The notes beneath the pieces are model-generated. The model worked only from the letters and a program-made list of their open reading frames with translations. It made no database searches and was not told where the DNA came from. Shown here one piece after another: positions 45,581 to 53,225 of a stretch of DNA of 64,000 nt (the first letter of the stretch is position 1; every line of letters starts with the position of its first letter). The DNA lies in NCBI GenBank assembly GCA_963830175.1, contig CAWHKV010000002.1, positions 248,001 through 312,000 of the forward strand. The letters are read 5' to 3'. Made by a program: the position numbers and the translations under genes. This DNA comes from JBBRBB01 sp963830175 (GTDB taxonomy: Bacteria; Bacteroidota; Bacteroidia; Chitinophagales; Chitinophagaceae).

Positions 45581-46069
45581 ATGCAGGAAAATATTATTAT
45601 ACGCAAGCTGCAAAAAGAAGACAATGCAGCCATTGCGCACATTATTAGAAATGTGCTCTCAGAATTTAATGCGAATAAACCTGGTACTGTATATTTTGAT
45701 CCCACCACCGACAATTTGTTTGATCTTTTTAAAACAGAAAGAAGTGAATATTTTATTATAGATATTAATGGAGTAGTGTGTGGCGGCGGCGGTATATTCC
45801 CCACCCCGGGTCTACCTGAAAATTGTTGTGAACTCGTAAAACTATATTTACTGCCAGCAGCAAGAGGAAAAGGTTTAGGCAGACAATTAATTGAAAAAGC
45901 CGTTTCAGCCGCAAAAAAATTAGGGTACGATAAAATGTACCTTGAATCAATGCCTGAATTGCAGGTAGCAGTAGGCATGTATTACAAATTAGGCTTTAAA
46001 AAGCTAAATCGTTCCCTAGGTAATTCCGGGCATACCGGGTGTAGTATTTGGATGATGAAAGACCTGTAA
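45581..46069 (+). CDS. GNAT family N-acetyltransferase
   Basis: The 162-residue protein starts at ATG 45581; a TTG at 45572 is in frame but lies within a probable promoter box. The GNAT core has CELVKLYLLPAARGKGLGRQLI, with the acetyl-CoA loop RGKGLGR, preceded by GGGIFP and followed by YDKMYLESMPELQVAVGMYYKLGF. NSGHTGCSIWMMKDL ends the fold. The overall pattern is like the small amino-acid or aminoglycoside-type acetyltransferases, but the acceptor is not identifiable. It is 37 bases from the GH127 gene. Confidence 0.88.
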   Translation: MQENIIIRKLQKEDNAAIAHIIRNVLSEFNANKPGTVYFDPTTDNLFDLFKTERSEYFIIDINGVVCGGGGIFPTPGLPENCCELVKLYLLPAARGKGLGRQLIEKAVSAAKKLGYDKMYLESMPELQVAVGMYYKLGFKKLNRSLGNSGHTGCSIWMMKDL

Positions 46070-46105
46070 TGATTTTTGCAGTATTTTACTTTCATATTAC
46101 ATGCT

Positions 46106-48061
46106 ATGAAATGTCGTTACTTCTTACAATTATTTATTTTCATTTTTTTAAGGTCTTCGCTAATACATTCGCAGGGAGTGCAACAATACAGCCCGGTTAA
46201 TTTTTCACAGGTGCAAATAACTGACGATTTCTGGAAACCAAAAATTGATAAGGTCGCTACTAAAACACTTGAGACCTGTATATACCAGACGGAAATTAAA
46301 ACCCCGCGTATCAGAAATTTTGAGAAAGTTATCCGTAACAAAGGTGAAAAACATGAAGGCATTTATTATGATGACAGCGATGTATATAAAGCATTGGAGG
46401 CTATCGGGTATTCCCTGCAAACCCATCCTAATAAAGAGCTTGAAGCAACTGCAGACAGATGGATCGCGCTCATTGCTGCAGCGCAAATGCCTGATGGATA
46501 TCTAAACACTTATTTTCAATTAGGCGATATCAACAGGCGATGGACCGATATAGAAAAACATGAAGACTATAACGCCGGTCATTTAATTGAAGCAGCGGTG
46601 GCATACTATGAAGCAACTAAAAAAACTGCCTTGCTTAATGTTGCAGTTAAACTTGCCAATCATATTGATACCACCATGCGCATCAATCAAAAAAAATGGT
46701 TTAGCGGTCACCAGGAAATTGAATTGGCATTAATGAAACTGTATCACTTAACCGGCAATGAAAATTATTTAAAACTGGCAGACTGGTATCTTCAGCAAAG
46801 GGGTAAAAATATTTACACGTATGGAGGTAACTGGATAAAGCCGGATTACTGGCAGGATATGGCTTCAGTTAAAAACCAAAATGAAATTACTGGGCACGCC
46901 GTTCGCGCCATGTATATGTACACTGGCGCTGCTGATGTAGCTGAAGTTACCGGTGATACAGGTTATTTGCATGCTATGAAAACCGTTTGGGAAGATGTGG
47001 TATACCGCAATATGTATCTTACCGGTGGCATTGGTGCATCAGGGGATAACGAAGGATTCAGCAAAGATTACGACCTTCCAAACGATAAAGCATATTGCGA
47101 AACCTGTGCTTCTGTCGGTATGGTATTCTGGAACCAGCGTATGAGCCAGCTTACAGGAGAAAGTAAATATTTTGATGTGTTGGAAAGAAGTTTGTACAAC
47201 GGTGCACTTGACGGACTAAGCCTAAGCGGTACAAAGTTTTTTTATGATAATGTGCTGGCATCGAATGGCGATCATGAAAGAAGCGAATGGTTTGGCACTG
47301 CCTGTTGCCCAGCAAATATTACACGCCTCGTTGCTTCTCTGGGTAATTATGTGTATGGCGTTTCTGACGATGCAGTGTGGGTGCATTTATTTGTTGGAAG
47401 TAATACTACGGTAAATTTGGGTGGAAGTAGTGTGGGTGTATTTATGCAAACAAATTATCCATGGAATGGAAATATTTCAATTAATATAAACCCGGAAAAA
47501 GAAAAAAAATTTAAGCTTAAAATCCGTATACCGGGATGGCTTGTGGGTAACACCGTTCCAGGTGGTCTGTATACCCAGGCTAATACAATCGATAAGCCAG
47601 GTGTAACTATTAATGGGCAACCTGTGAATTATACTGAGCAAAATGGTTATGCGGTTATTGACCGTACATGGAAGAAGGGTGATGTAGTATTGTTTACCAT
47701 GCCAATGCATGTGCAACAGGTTTCTTCGAAAGATCAGCTTGTGTACAACAATAATAAAATGGCTTTACAACGCGGTCCGTTGGTGTACTGTGTAGAAGGT
47801 ATTGATAACAGCAATACCGTTTATGACATTTTTATCCCGGAGGGCACCTCTATTGTAGCCATACCATACAATGTAGACTCTGAACCGGTTATTGCATTAA
47901 CAGTAAATGCAAAACAATTGGTTGCCGATGATGCCGGAACACAGGTTAATATTCTCGATAAAAAGGTAACCGCTATTCCTTATTACACATGGGCAAATCG
48001 TGGAAAAAGCGAAATGCAGGTTTGGATTCCTTCCAAAATTACAGGCCTAAAAATTCAATAG
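46106..48061 (+). CDS. GH127-family beta-L-arabinofuranosidase-like secreted enzyme
   Basis: Start is ATG 46106, giving a signal peptide (RSSLIHSQ, residue 20) and 651 residues; the in-frame TTG at 46076 is less likely. The family (studied in HypBA1 of Bifidobacterium longum) uses a zinc-bound cysteine nucleophile. Here CETCASVGM has Glu332 and Cys334, and ACCPANITRLVASLGNYVYG has Cys400 (likely nucleophile) and Cys401, matching the Glu-Cys-Cys-Cys zinc site. GHLIEAAVAYYEAT, ITGHAVRAMYMYTGAAD and GGIGASGDNEGF are other conserved blocks. It probably removes beta-L-arabinofuranose from plant or glycoprotein glycans in the periplasm. Mutarotase gene follows after 46 bases. Confidence 0.9.
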   Translation: MKCRYFLQLFIFIFLRSSLIHSQGVQQYSPVNFSQVQITDDFWKPKIDKVATKTLETCIYQTEIKTPRIRNFEKVIRNKGEKHEGIYYDDSDVYKALEAIGYSLQTHPNKELEATADRWIALIAAAQMPDGYLNTYFQLGDINRRWTDIEKHEDYNAGHLIEAAVAYYEATKKTALLNVAVKLANHIDTTMRINQKKWFSGHQEIELALMKLYHLTGNENYLKLADWYLQQRGKNIYTYGGNWIKPDYWQDMASVKNQNEITGHAVRAMYMYTGAADVAEVTGDTGYLHAMKTVWEDVVYRNMYLTGGIGASGDNEGFSKDYDLPNDKAYCETCASVGMVFWNQRMSQLTGESKYFDVLERSLYNGALDGLSLSGTKFFYDNVLASNGDHERSEWFGTACCPANITRLVASLGNYVYGVSDDAVWVHLFVGSNTTVNLGGSSVGVFMQTNYPWNGNISININPEKEKKFKLKIRIPGWLVGNTVPGGLYTQANTIDKPGVTINGQPVNYTEQNGYAVIDRTWKKGDVVLFTMPMHVQQVSSKDQLVYNNNKMALQRGPLVYCVEGIDNSNTVYDIFIPEGTSIVAIPYNVDSEPVIALTVNAKQLVADDAGTQVNILDKKVTAIPYYTWANRGKSEMQVWIPSKITGLKIQ

Positions 48062-48107
48062 CATTGGCATAATTTTTTATTTTATAACACACAATAGCAT
48101 TAAAACA

Positions 48108-49271
48108 ATGAAAAATATTAATTCGCTTCTTCTACTAATCACTCTATTTTTTATGGCATGTAATAATGATGAACATAACAACGTAACTACCGATTCAACG
48201 GAAACAGTAAAGACACTTATTCCCCCTCCCGAAAACTTTGCAAATAACATTGATGGTAAAAAAACCGAATTGTTTATATTAAGAAATAGCAACAGGGTAG
48301 AAGTAGCGATAACCAATTACGGTGGAAGAATCGTTAGCTTAACTATGCCTGATAAAAATAACAACCTGGTTGATGTGGTAGTTGGATTTAATAATCTTAA
48401 AGATTATCAAAATTCTACCGAGCCTTACTTTGGTGCTCTAATAGGAAGGTATGGAAACAGGATTGCCAAAGGAAAATTTACACTGGATGGAAAAGAATAT
48501 TCCCTTGCAACTAATAATGGTGTAAACTCCCTGCATGGCGGTATTAAAGGCTTTCAGAGTGTGGTGTGGGATGCAAAGCAAACCGGTCCCCAAAATCTTG
48601 AACTAACTTATTTATCAAAAGATATGGAAGAAGGCTATCCGGGTAACCTGAATGTTAAAGTGATATATACATTAACAGACAGTAATGAACTAAGAATAAG
48701 TTATGACGCATCCACAGACAAAAACACACCCGTTAATTTAACCAACCATGCCTTTTTTAATTTGAATGGCGAAGGGTCTGGTAGTATTAATGATCATGTG
48801 TTGATGATAGCAGCTAATAAATACACACCCGTAGATTCAACACTTATCCCAACCGGAAAAATTGCTTCTGTTACGGGTACACCATTCGATTTTACCACAC
48901 CAACACCAATTGGTCAAAGGGTAGATTCTGTTGATGATCAATTAAAATATGGAAAGGGTTACGATCACAACTTTGTACTGAATAAAGGCATTACCAAAAA
49001 CGCTGAACTGGCTGCAACTGTATATGCACCTAAAACAGGAATATTTATGGAAGTGTTCACCACAGAACCAGGGCTACAATTCTATGGAGGTAATTTTATG
49101 CAGTCAAAAAATACATTTAAAGGTGGTGTAAAAGATGATTTCAGAACAGCATTTTGTTTAGAAGCGCAACACTATCCGGATTCACCAAACCAGCCATCTT
49201 TCCCGTCAACTATTTTAACTCCAAAAACTTCGTATAGTCAAACAACTGTGTATAAATTTTCAACAAAATAA
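48108..49271 (+). CDS. Aldose 1-epimerase (mutarotase), predicted lipoprotein
   Basis: The enzyme interconverts alpha and beta anomers of aldoses. The 387-residue product has a lipoprotein signal (FFMAC, Cys19) with an acidic tail (NNDEHNN). Signature blocks are GRYGNRIAKGKFTLDG, NSLHGGIKGF, the catalytic base-acid pair His214 (LTNHAFFNLNG) and Glu352 (FCLEAQHYPDSPNQPSFPST), and GYDHNFVLN, TEPGLQFYGGN. Length is as expected for the galM type. It lies 46 bases after the GH127 gene and is probably co-transcribed, helping to use the released sugar. Its stop directly abuts the stop of the convergent glycosidase gene. Confidence 0.93.
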   Translation: MKNINSLLLLITLFFMACNNDEHNNVTTDSTETVKTLIPPPENFANNIDGKKTELFILRNSNRVEVAITNYGGRIVSLTMPDKNNNLVDVVVGFNNLKDYQNSTEPYFGALIGRYGNRIAKGKFTLDGKEYSLATNNGVNSLHGGIKGFQSVVWDAKQTGPQNLELTYLSKDMEEGYPGNLNVKVIYTLTDSNELRISYDASTDKNTPVNLTNHAFFNLNGEGSGSINDHVLMIAANKYTPVDSTLIPTGKIASVTGTPFDFTTPTPIGQRVDSVDDQLKYGKGYDHNFVLNKGITKNAELAATVYAPKTGIFMEVFTTEPGLQFYGGNFMQSKNTFKGGVKDDFRTAFCLEAQHYPDSPNQPSFPSTILTPKTSYSQTTVYKFSTK

Positions 49272-50507
49272 TTACGCTACATTTAAAGCCATCGTGTTGC
49301 TGTTAATGGCTTCTTCTATTTTTTTCTGAGCTTGTAAAAGTGCCTGGGCATAGGGTAAATATAATTGTCGCGAAAGTTTTCCGTCGGTTATATCCACATC
49401 CCACAAACCGCTGTTATGCCAGGGATCGAGGTGGTCCCAATCTGGCCGGTCTATAATCGGGTAGAGGCATATTCCCCACAAAGGAATATTCTGCTGAATT
49501 GTTGCCGCACATTCTTCTGCAATAAAATGTATCCAGGATGGGCGGTCTATACCCGGGTGACTGGTTTCGCTTAAAACGATAGGCTTATTATAACGCTGGT
49601 GAACTTCCTTGAAAAGACTACTTAAATGCCGCCAGCGCGGGTCATTATTTTCATTTGCCCATGGTAAAAATTCACCTGTTCCTGTTATCCATTGATTGGT
49701 GTAGTAATAATTTACCCCCACCATATCTATGCAGGCGGGAGAACCTCCCAGTTCAGGGCAAATGGTCCCGTATAATATGTCAGTTGCCTGGTATTGCAGG
49801 TCGTGTTGCTTAAAAGATTCGGCTATTTCAATTACACCGGCATCAAAGCTGGGCACCTGGCTTATAAGCGGCTCAGTTGTTAGTACTAACAAATTTTTAT
49901 CAATCTCGCGCATGGCGTGTATAGCTTCAATATATGCCGCCATTAACCTGTATTTAACTTCCCATCCGTTATTAATACAATAGGGTGAAGTGCCCCGTGC
50001 ATCGCCACCCAGCCACGATATAAAACTTACCTCGTTTATGGGTGTAACAATCAGTTTTCCTTCAGGCACAATGGAGCGATAAAAGTTTACAAAAGACCTG
50101 CACATAGCAGAAAATCTCCTGGCAAATAATGGATGGAGTGGAGTTATGTCATCAGGATAACCGAAATGACAAAGATCCCAAACCTGCTGAATTTTCATTT
50201 GCTGCCCTTTGCGAATCATCTGTTCAACCGCATTCCAGTTGTAATTGTATGGGCTGGTTTCAACCTGGCTCCACCTGATGCCTTCCCTAACGGTTTGTAT
50301 GTTAAAGTCGCCTAATAATTTATAATCCTCTTCTAAAAGATGCAGGTGGCCGGTAAGTTTTAAAAAGTCTACACGGTTGCCAAACGCATTTAGTTTATCG
50401 GTGCATTCGTACCCGGCCATCCAAAATGATGAAAAGGGATTTTCAATCTGCAGGAAATTAGAATTAGAATTATTTCCGTTTAATACGGCACAATTGTTCA
50501 GGTGCAT
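49272..50507 (-). CDS. Clan GH-A glycosidase, GH1-like (beta-glucosidase/beta-galactosidase type)
   Basis: This 411-residue protein has no signal peptide. It folds as a (beta/alpha)8 barrel with acid/base Glu159 (TPINEVSFISW) and nucleophile Glu314 (IVLSETSHPG), 155 residues apart, as in clan GH-A. Other features are GIRWSQVETSPYNYNW, WDLCHFGYPDDI and IDMVGVNYYYTNQW, which recall GH1 enzymes but in a shortened form. I cannot fix the family or substrate. It may process the products of the neighbouring GH127/mutarotase pair, but it is on the opposite strand with its own promoter. Confidence 0.75.
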   Translation of the reverse strand: MHLNNCAVLNGNNSNSNFLQIENPFSSFWMAGYECTDKLNAFGNRVDFLKLTGHLHLLEEDYKLLGDFNIQTVREGIRWSQVETSPYNYNWNAVEQMIRKGQQMKIQQVWDLCHFGYPDDITPLHPLFARRFSAMCRSFVNFYRSIVPEGKLIVTPINEVSFISWLGGDARGTSPYCINNGWEVKYRLMAAYIEAIHAMREIDKNLLVLTTEPLISQVPSFDAGVIEIAESFKQHDLQYQATDILYGTICPELGGSPACIDMVGVNYYYTNQWITGTGEFLPWANENNDPRWRHLSSLFKEVHQRYNKPIVLSETSHPGIDRPSWIHFIAEECAATIQQNIPLWGICLYPIIDRPDWDHLDPWHNSGLWDVDITDGKLSRQLYLPYAQALLQAQKKIEEAINSNTMALNVA

Positions 50508-50562
50508 GGTTAACTATTTAATACCCGCCATTAAAGACAAATATGATTCCAACTTTATGCTT

Positions 50563-51282
50563 CTACAGGTAGAGGTAATAATCTTTTAAAAGGTTTTTAA
50601 AGTTTGGAGTATATTCTCCATTCACATTTTTAATAATTATTTCCTCAATGATAGGGGGTGAAGGATAATTTCCGAAATACAACAAAGCCCTGAAAGGTTT
50701 ATGAAAGGGTGTTTGTTTTACATTGACCTGATGATGCAGGTGAAAGCCATGTAAAAGCGCGGAAGATAAAAATTCAGTTGTGTTTGTACTGTTAAGCAAA
50801 ACAACAAAGGTTCCATTACTGGAAATATTTTTCCTGGCTGAAATTAATAATGCAGAAAAATTAAGCGTACCTGTATGTAGTGCAGTATTTCTCTTTTCGT
50901 TATTACTTTTTAATGCATTTAAAAAAAATGGTGGGTTTGAGAGAATGAGATCATATTTTATTTTGGTTTCAAATTGTTGAATAGGGGTATGAAAAATATT
51001 AATGTTGTTTCTAAATTTCGATGCATTAAAATTTTCATTTGCCTGCAAGGCCGCATCATCATCAATTTCAATCGCATCAATTTTTACATTGATATTTTTT
51101 TGTGCGAGCATGAGTGATAAAAGACCTGTGCCTGTTCCAATATCCAATGCATGTTTAAGTGTAACATCTTTATTTTTTTCTGCGATCCATGCACCAAATA
51201 AACAAGCATCGGTGCAAACTTTCATTGCACATTTGTTTTGATGAATGTTAAATTGTTTAAAATTAAAAAAGGAATTAGACAT
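50563..51282 (-). CDS. tRNA1(Val) (adenine(37)-N6)-methyltransferase-like
   Basis: The 239-residue Rossmann methyltransferase starts with FFNFKQFNIHQNKCAMKVCTDACLFGAWI, has motif I LDIGTGTGLLSLMLAQK, acidic loop AIEIDDDAALQANENF, and the N6-adenine motif SNPPFF. It corresponds to the TrmN6/YfiC type, which methylates A37 of tRNA1(Val) in E. coli; the same fold also methylates other RNA, so the exact tRNA is inferred. It overlaps the preceding VOC gene by 8 bases. Confidence 0.88.
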   Translation of the reverse strand: MSNSFFNFKQFNIHQNKCAMKVCTDACLFGAWIAEKNKDVTLKHALDIGTGTGLLSLMLAQKNINVKIDAIEIDDDAALQANENFNASKFRNNINIFHTPIQQFETKIKYDLILSNPPFFLNALKSNNEKRNTALHTGTLNFSALLISARKNISSNGTFVVLLNSTNTTEFLSSALLHGFHLHHQVNVKQTPFHKPFRALLYFGNYPSPPIIEEIIIKNVNGEYTPNFKNLLKDYYLYL

Positions 51283-51763
51283 TTATTTCGCTTAATAAAT
51301 CATTTATATCAAGAGCTTCTGTTATCATTTTTAGTTTTCCTTCATTGTCAAATGGCCAATATTCTTTTGGTTTATCCCAATATAATTCAACACCATTTTC
51401 ATCGGGGTCATTTAAATAAATTGCTTCTGAAACACCATGGTCTGCGACGCCCGTTATAGAATAATTTGCATCGATCAATCGCTTGAAAATAGTTGCAAGT
51501 TCTTTTCTTGATTTATAAACTATTGCTGTGTGATACAGTCCTGGCAAGTGTTTCGGCGCGGGTGGTGCATTTTTACTATGCCACGAATTTAAACCTATGT
51601 GGTGATGATAATCATCTGCAGAAAGAAATGCCGCTTGTGTTCCGAACCTCTGCATCACTTTAAAACCAAGCAGGTCGCGGTAAAAATTTAATGATGTTTC
51701 AATGTCAGAAACTTTTAAGTGAACATGTCCAATATGTGTTCCTTCAGGTGTAGTGTATGACAT
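51275..51763 (-). CDS. VOC (glyoxalase/dioxygenase fold) family protein
   Basis: I take the ATG at 51763 (MSYTTPEGTHIGHVHLKV), typical of the CatE-type family; an earlier in-frame ATG at 51784 would add seven residues. The 162-residue protein has VHLKVSDIETSLNFYRDLLGF, a VOC beta-alpha-beta unit, HHHIGLNSWHSKNAPP and YHTAIVYKSRKELATIFKRL, then VSEAIYLNDPDENGVELYWDKP, the second unit with the metal-ligand glutamate. Likely metal ligands His, His and Glu are all present. Substrate unknown. Overlaps the tRNA methyltransferase gene by 8 bases. Confidence 0.87.
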   Translation of the reverse strand: MSYTTPEGTHIGHVHLKVSDIETSLNFYRDLLGFKVMQRFGTQAAFLSADDYHHHIGLNSWHSKNAPPAPKHLPGLYHTAIVYKSRKELATIFKRLIDANYSITGVADHGVSEAIYLNDPDENGVELYWDKPKEYWPFDNEGKLKMITEALDINDLLSEINV

Positions 51764-51875
51764 ACAATAAATGTTTATGTACAAACTATAATTAAAATTG
51801 AAGCGTTGTTAAACAGATTTAATTAGATAATTTTATTAGGTCAAACTAATCCATTAATTACAAAACAATTTACTT

Positions 51876-52355
51876 ATGGCAAAGTACTCAAAAAAAAGTG
51901 GCGAAAAAGTTGAAAGGGCCACGCATGAAATGAAGCGCGGAAAACTTAAAAGCGGAAGAAGCGGAAAAAAAGTTACCAGCCGCAAACAAGCTATTGCAAT
52001 TGGTTTATCTGAAGCAAGAAGTGCAGGTGCAAAAGTTCCTAAAAAATCTTCTGCTAAAAAGGCTGCTTCTAAAAAAAGTGCACCAAGAAAAGCTGCACCA
52101 AAAAAATCTTCTGTAAAGAAAAGTGCGCCTAAAAAAGCAGCTGCAAAAAAATCCGCATCCAGGAGACCTGCTGCAAAAAAATCAACAGCAAAGAAAAGTG
52201 CAACTAAAAAAAGTGCAACTAAAAAAAGTTCACCCAGGAAAGCTGCACCAAAAAAATCATCTTCTAAAAAATCTGCACCAAAAAAATCGATTGCTAAAAA
52301 GTCAAGTTCAAAAAAATCAGCTTCAAAAAAATCATCTGGTAAACGAGGCAGATAA
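51876..52355 (+). CDS. DUF6496 protein with histone-H1-like Lys/Ala/Ser repeats
   Basis: Residues 1-55 (MAKYSKKSGEKVERATHEMK, then RGKLKSGRSGKKVTSRKQAIAIGL) match the DUF6496 family, which is often DNA- or stress-associated. Residues 56-159 are about 100 residues of KKS / KKA / KSA / PKK units, as in bacterial histone-H1-like or AlgP-type tails. The protein is very basic and should bind DNA or RNA non-specifically, perhaps condensing the nucleoid. The reverse strand carries a long open frame as a mirror of the repeats, which is not a gene. A perfect hairpin terminator follows. Confidence 0.88.
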   Translation: MAKYSKKSGEKVERATHEMKRGKLKSGRSGKKVTSRKQAIAIGLSEARSAGAKVPKKSSAKKAASKKSAPRKAAPKKSSVKKSAPKKAAAKKSASRRPAAKKSTAKKSATKKSATKKSSPRKAAPKKSSSKKSAPKKSIAKKSSSKKSASKKSSGKRGR

Positions 52356-52362
52356 ATCATAC

Positions 52363-52394
52363 AAAAATGGGGACTTAAAAAAGTCCCCATTTTT
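52363..52394. terminator. Bidirectional intrinsic terminator
   Basis: A perfect 14-bp stem AAAAATGGGGACTT / AAGTCCCCATTTTT with an AAAA loop lies between the H1-like gene and the convergent sdhB gene. Confidence 0.9.
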
Positions 52395-52414
52395 GTTTTT
52401 ATTTGGTAGGTAGT

Positions 52415-53179
52415 TTATTCTTTTATTGTAAGTGCAGCCCTAGAATATTCCTGGTTTAGCAATGCAATATTGCTTAATGATATTTCTTTTGGGCAGGTAG
52501 CTTCGCAGGCACCTATATTGGTGCATGATCCGAAACCTTCTTTATCCATTTGTGCAACCATATTAATTACACGGTGTTTTCTTTCTGGTTCTCCCTGTGG
52601 CAATAATGCCAAATGTGCAACTTTTGCTGATACAAATAACATGGCGCTGCTGTTTTTGCATGCTGCAACACAGGCACCGCAACCAATGCATGACGCTGCT
52701 GCAAAAGATGCATCTGCATCATCCTTGTCAATTGGCGTTGCATTCGCATCAACTGCATTACCGGTGTTAACAGATATGTAACCACCCGCCTGCATAATAC
52801 GGTCGAAGGCAGAGCGGTCTACAACAAGGTCTTTAATTACCGGGAAGGCTTTTGCACGCCAGGGTTCAACTACAATGGTATCGCCATCTTTAAATGCCCG
52901 CATGTGTAACTGGCATACTGTATTGGCTTTCCATGGTCCATGGGGTTTTCCATTAATGTACATACTGCACATACCGCAAATACCTTCGCGGCAATCATGG
53001 TCAAATGCGATGGGCTCTTTATTATCATGGATCAATTGCTCGTTCAGTACATCGAACATTTCAAGAAAACTCATTTCACTTGAAATGTTTGAAACTTTGT
53101 AAGTTTCAAAATTGCCTTTTTCCCTGCTATTTTTTTGCCGCCATACTTTTAAAGTAAGATTCATATTATAGTGCTCCAT
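52415..53179 (-). CDS. sdhB: Succinate dehydrogenase / fumarate reductase iron-sulfur subunit
   Basis: The 254-residue subunit carries electrons from flavin to quinone. The N-terminal 2Fe-2S site is DCREGICGMCSMYINGKPHG with VCQLHM adding the last cysteine. The 4Fe-4S and 3Fe-4S sites are SCIGCGACVAACKNSS, the cysteine in FGSCTNIGACEATCPKEI. Start is 53179, or 53164 (MNLTLKVWRQ). It is the third gene of an sdhCAB operon and follows sdhA after 46 bases. Confidence 0.96.
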   Translation of the reverse strand: MEHYNMNLTLKVWRQKNSREKGNFETYKVSNISSEMSFLEMFDVLNEQLIHDNKEPIAFDHDCREGICGMCSMYINGKPHGPWKANTVCQLHMRAFKDGDTIVVEPWRAKAFPVIKDLVVDRSAFDRIMQAGGYISVNTGNAVDANATPIDKDDADASFAAASCIGCGACVAACKNSSAMLFVSAKVAHLALLPQGEPERKHRVINMVAQMDKEGFGSCTNIGACEATCPKEISLSNIALLNQEYSRAALTIKE

Positions 53180-53225
53180 ATGTAAAATTTAGTTTCGTAC
53201 AATAGCATATTGGCTACTAACGTAA

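Noticed and set aside
51900..52340. Near-identical short DNA repeats that could suggest a CRISPR array
   Set aside because: The repeats are in frame, encode KKS/KKA units and lack uniform spacers; no cas gene is present.
51854..52390. Long open frame of 178 codons on the minus strand opposite the H1-like gene
   Set aside because: It is a mirror of the Lys/Ala/Ser repeats giving Phe/Leu/Asp/Ala repeats; no start signal, no known domain, and it would overlap a convincing gene completely.
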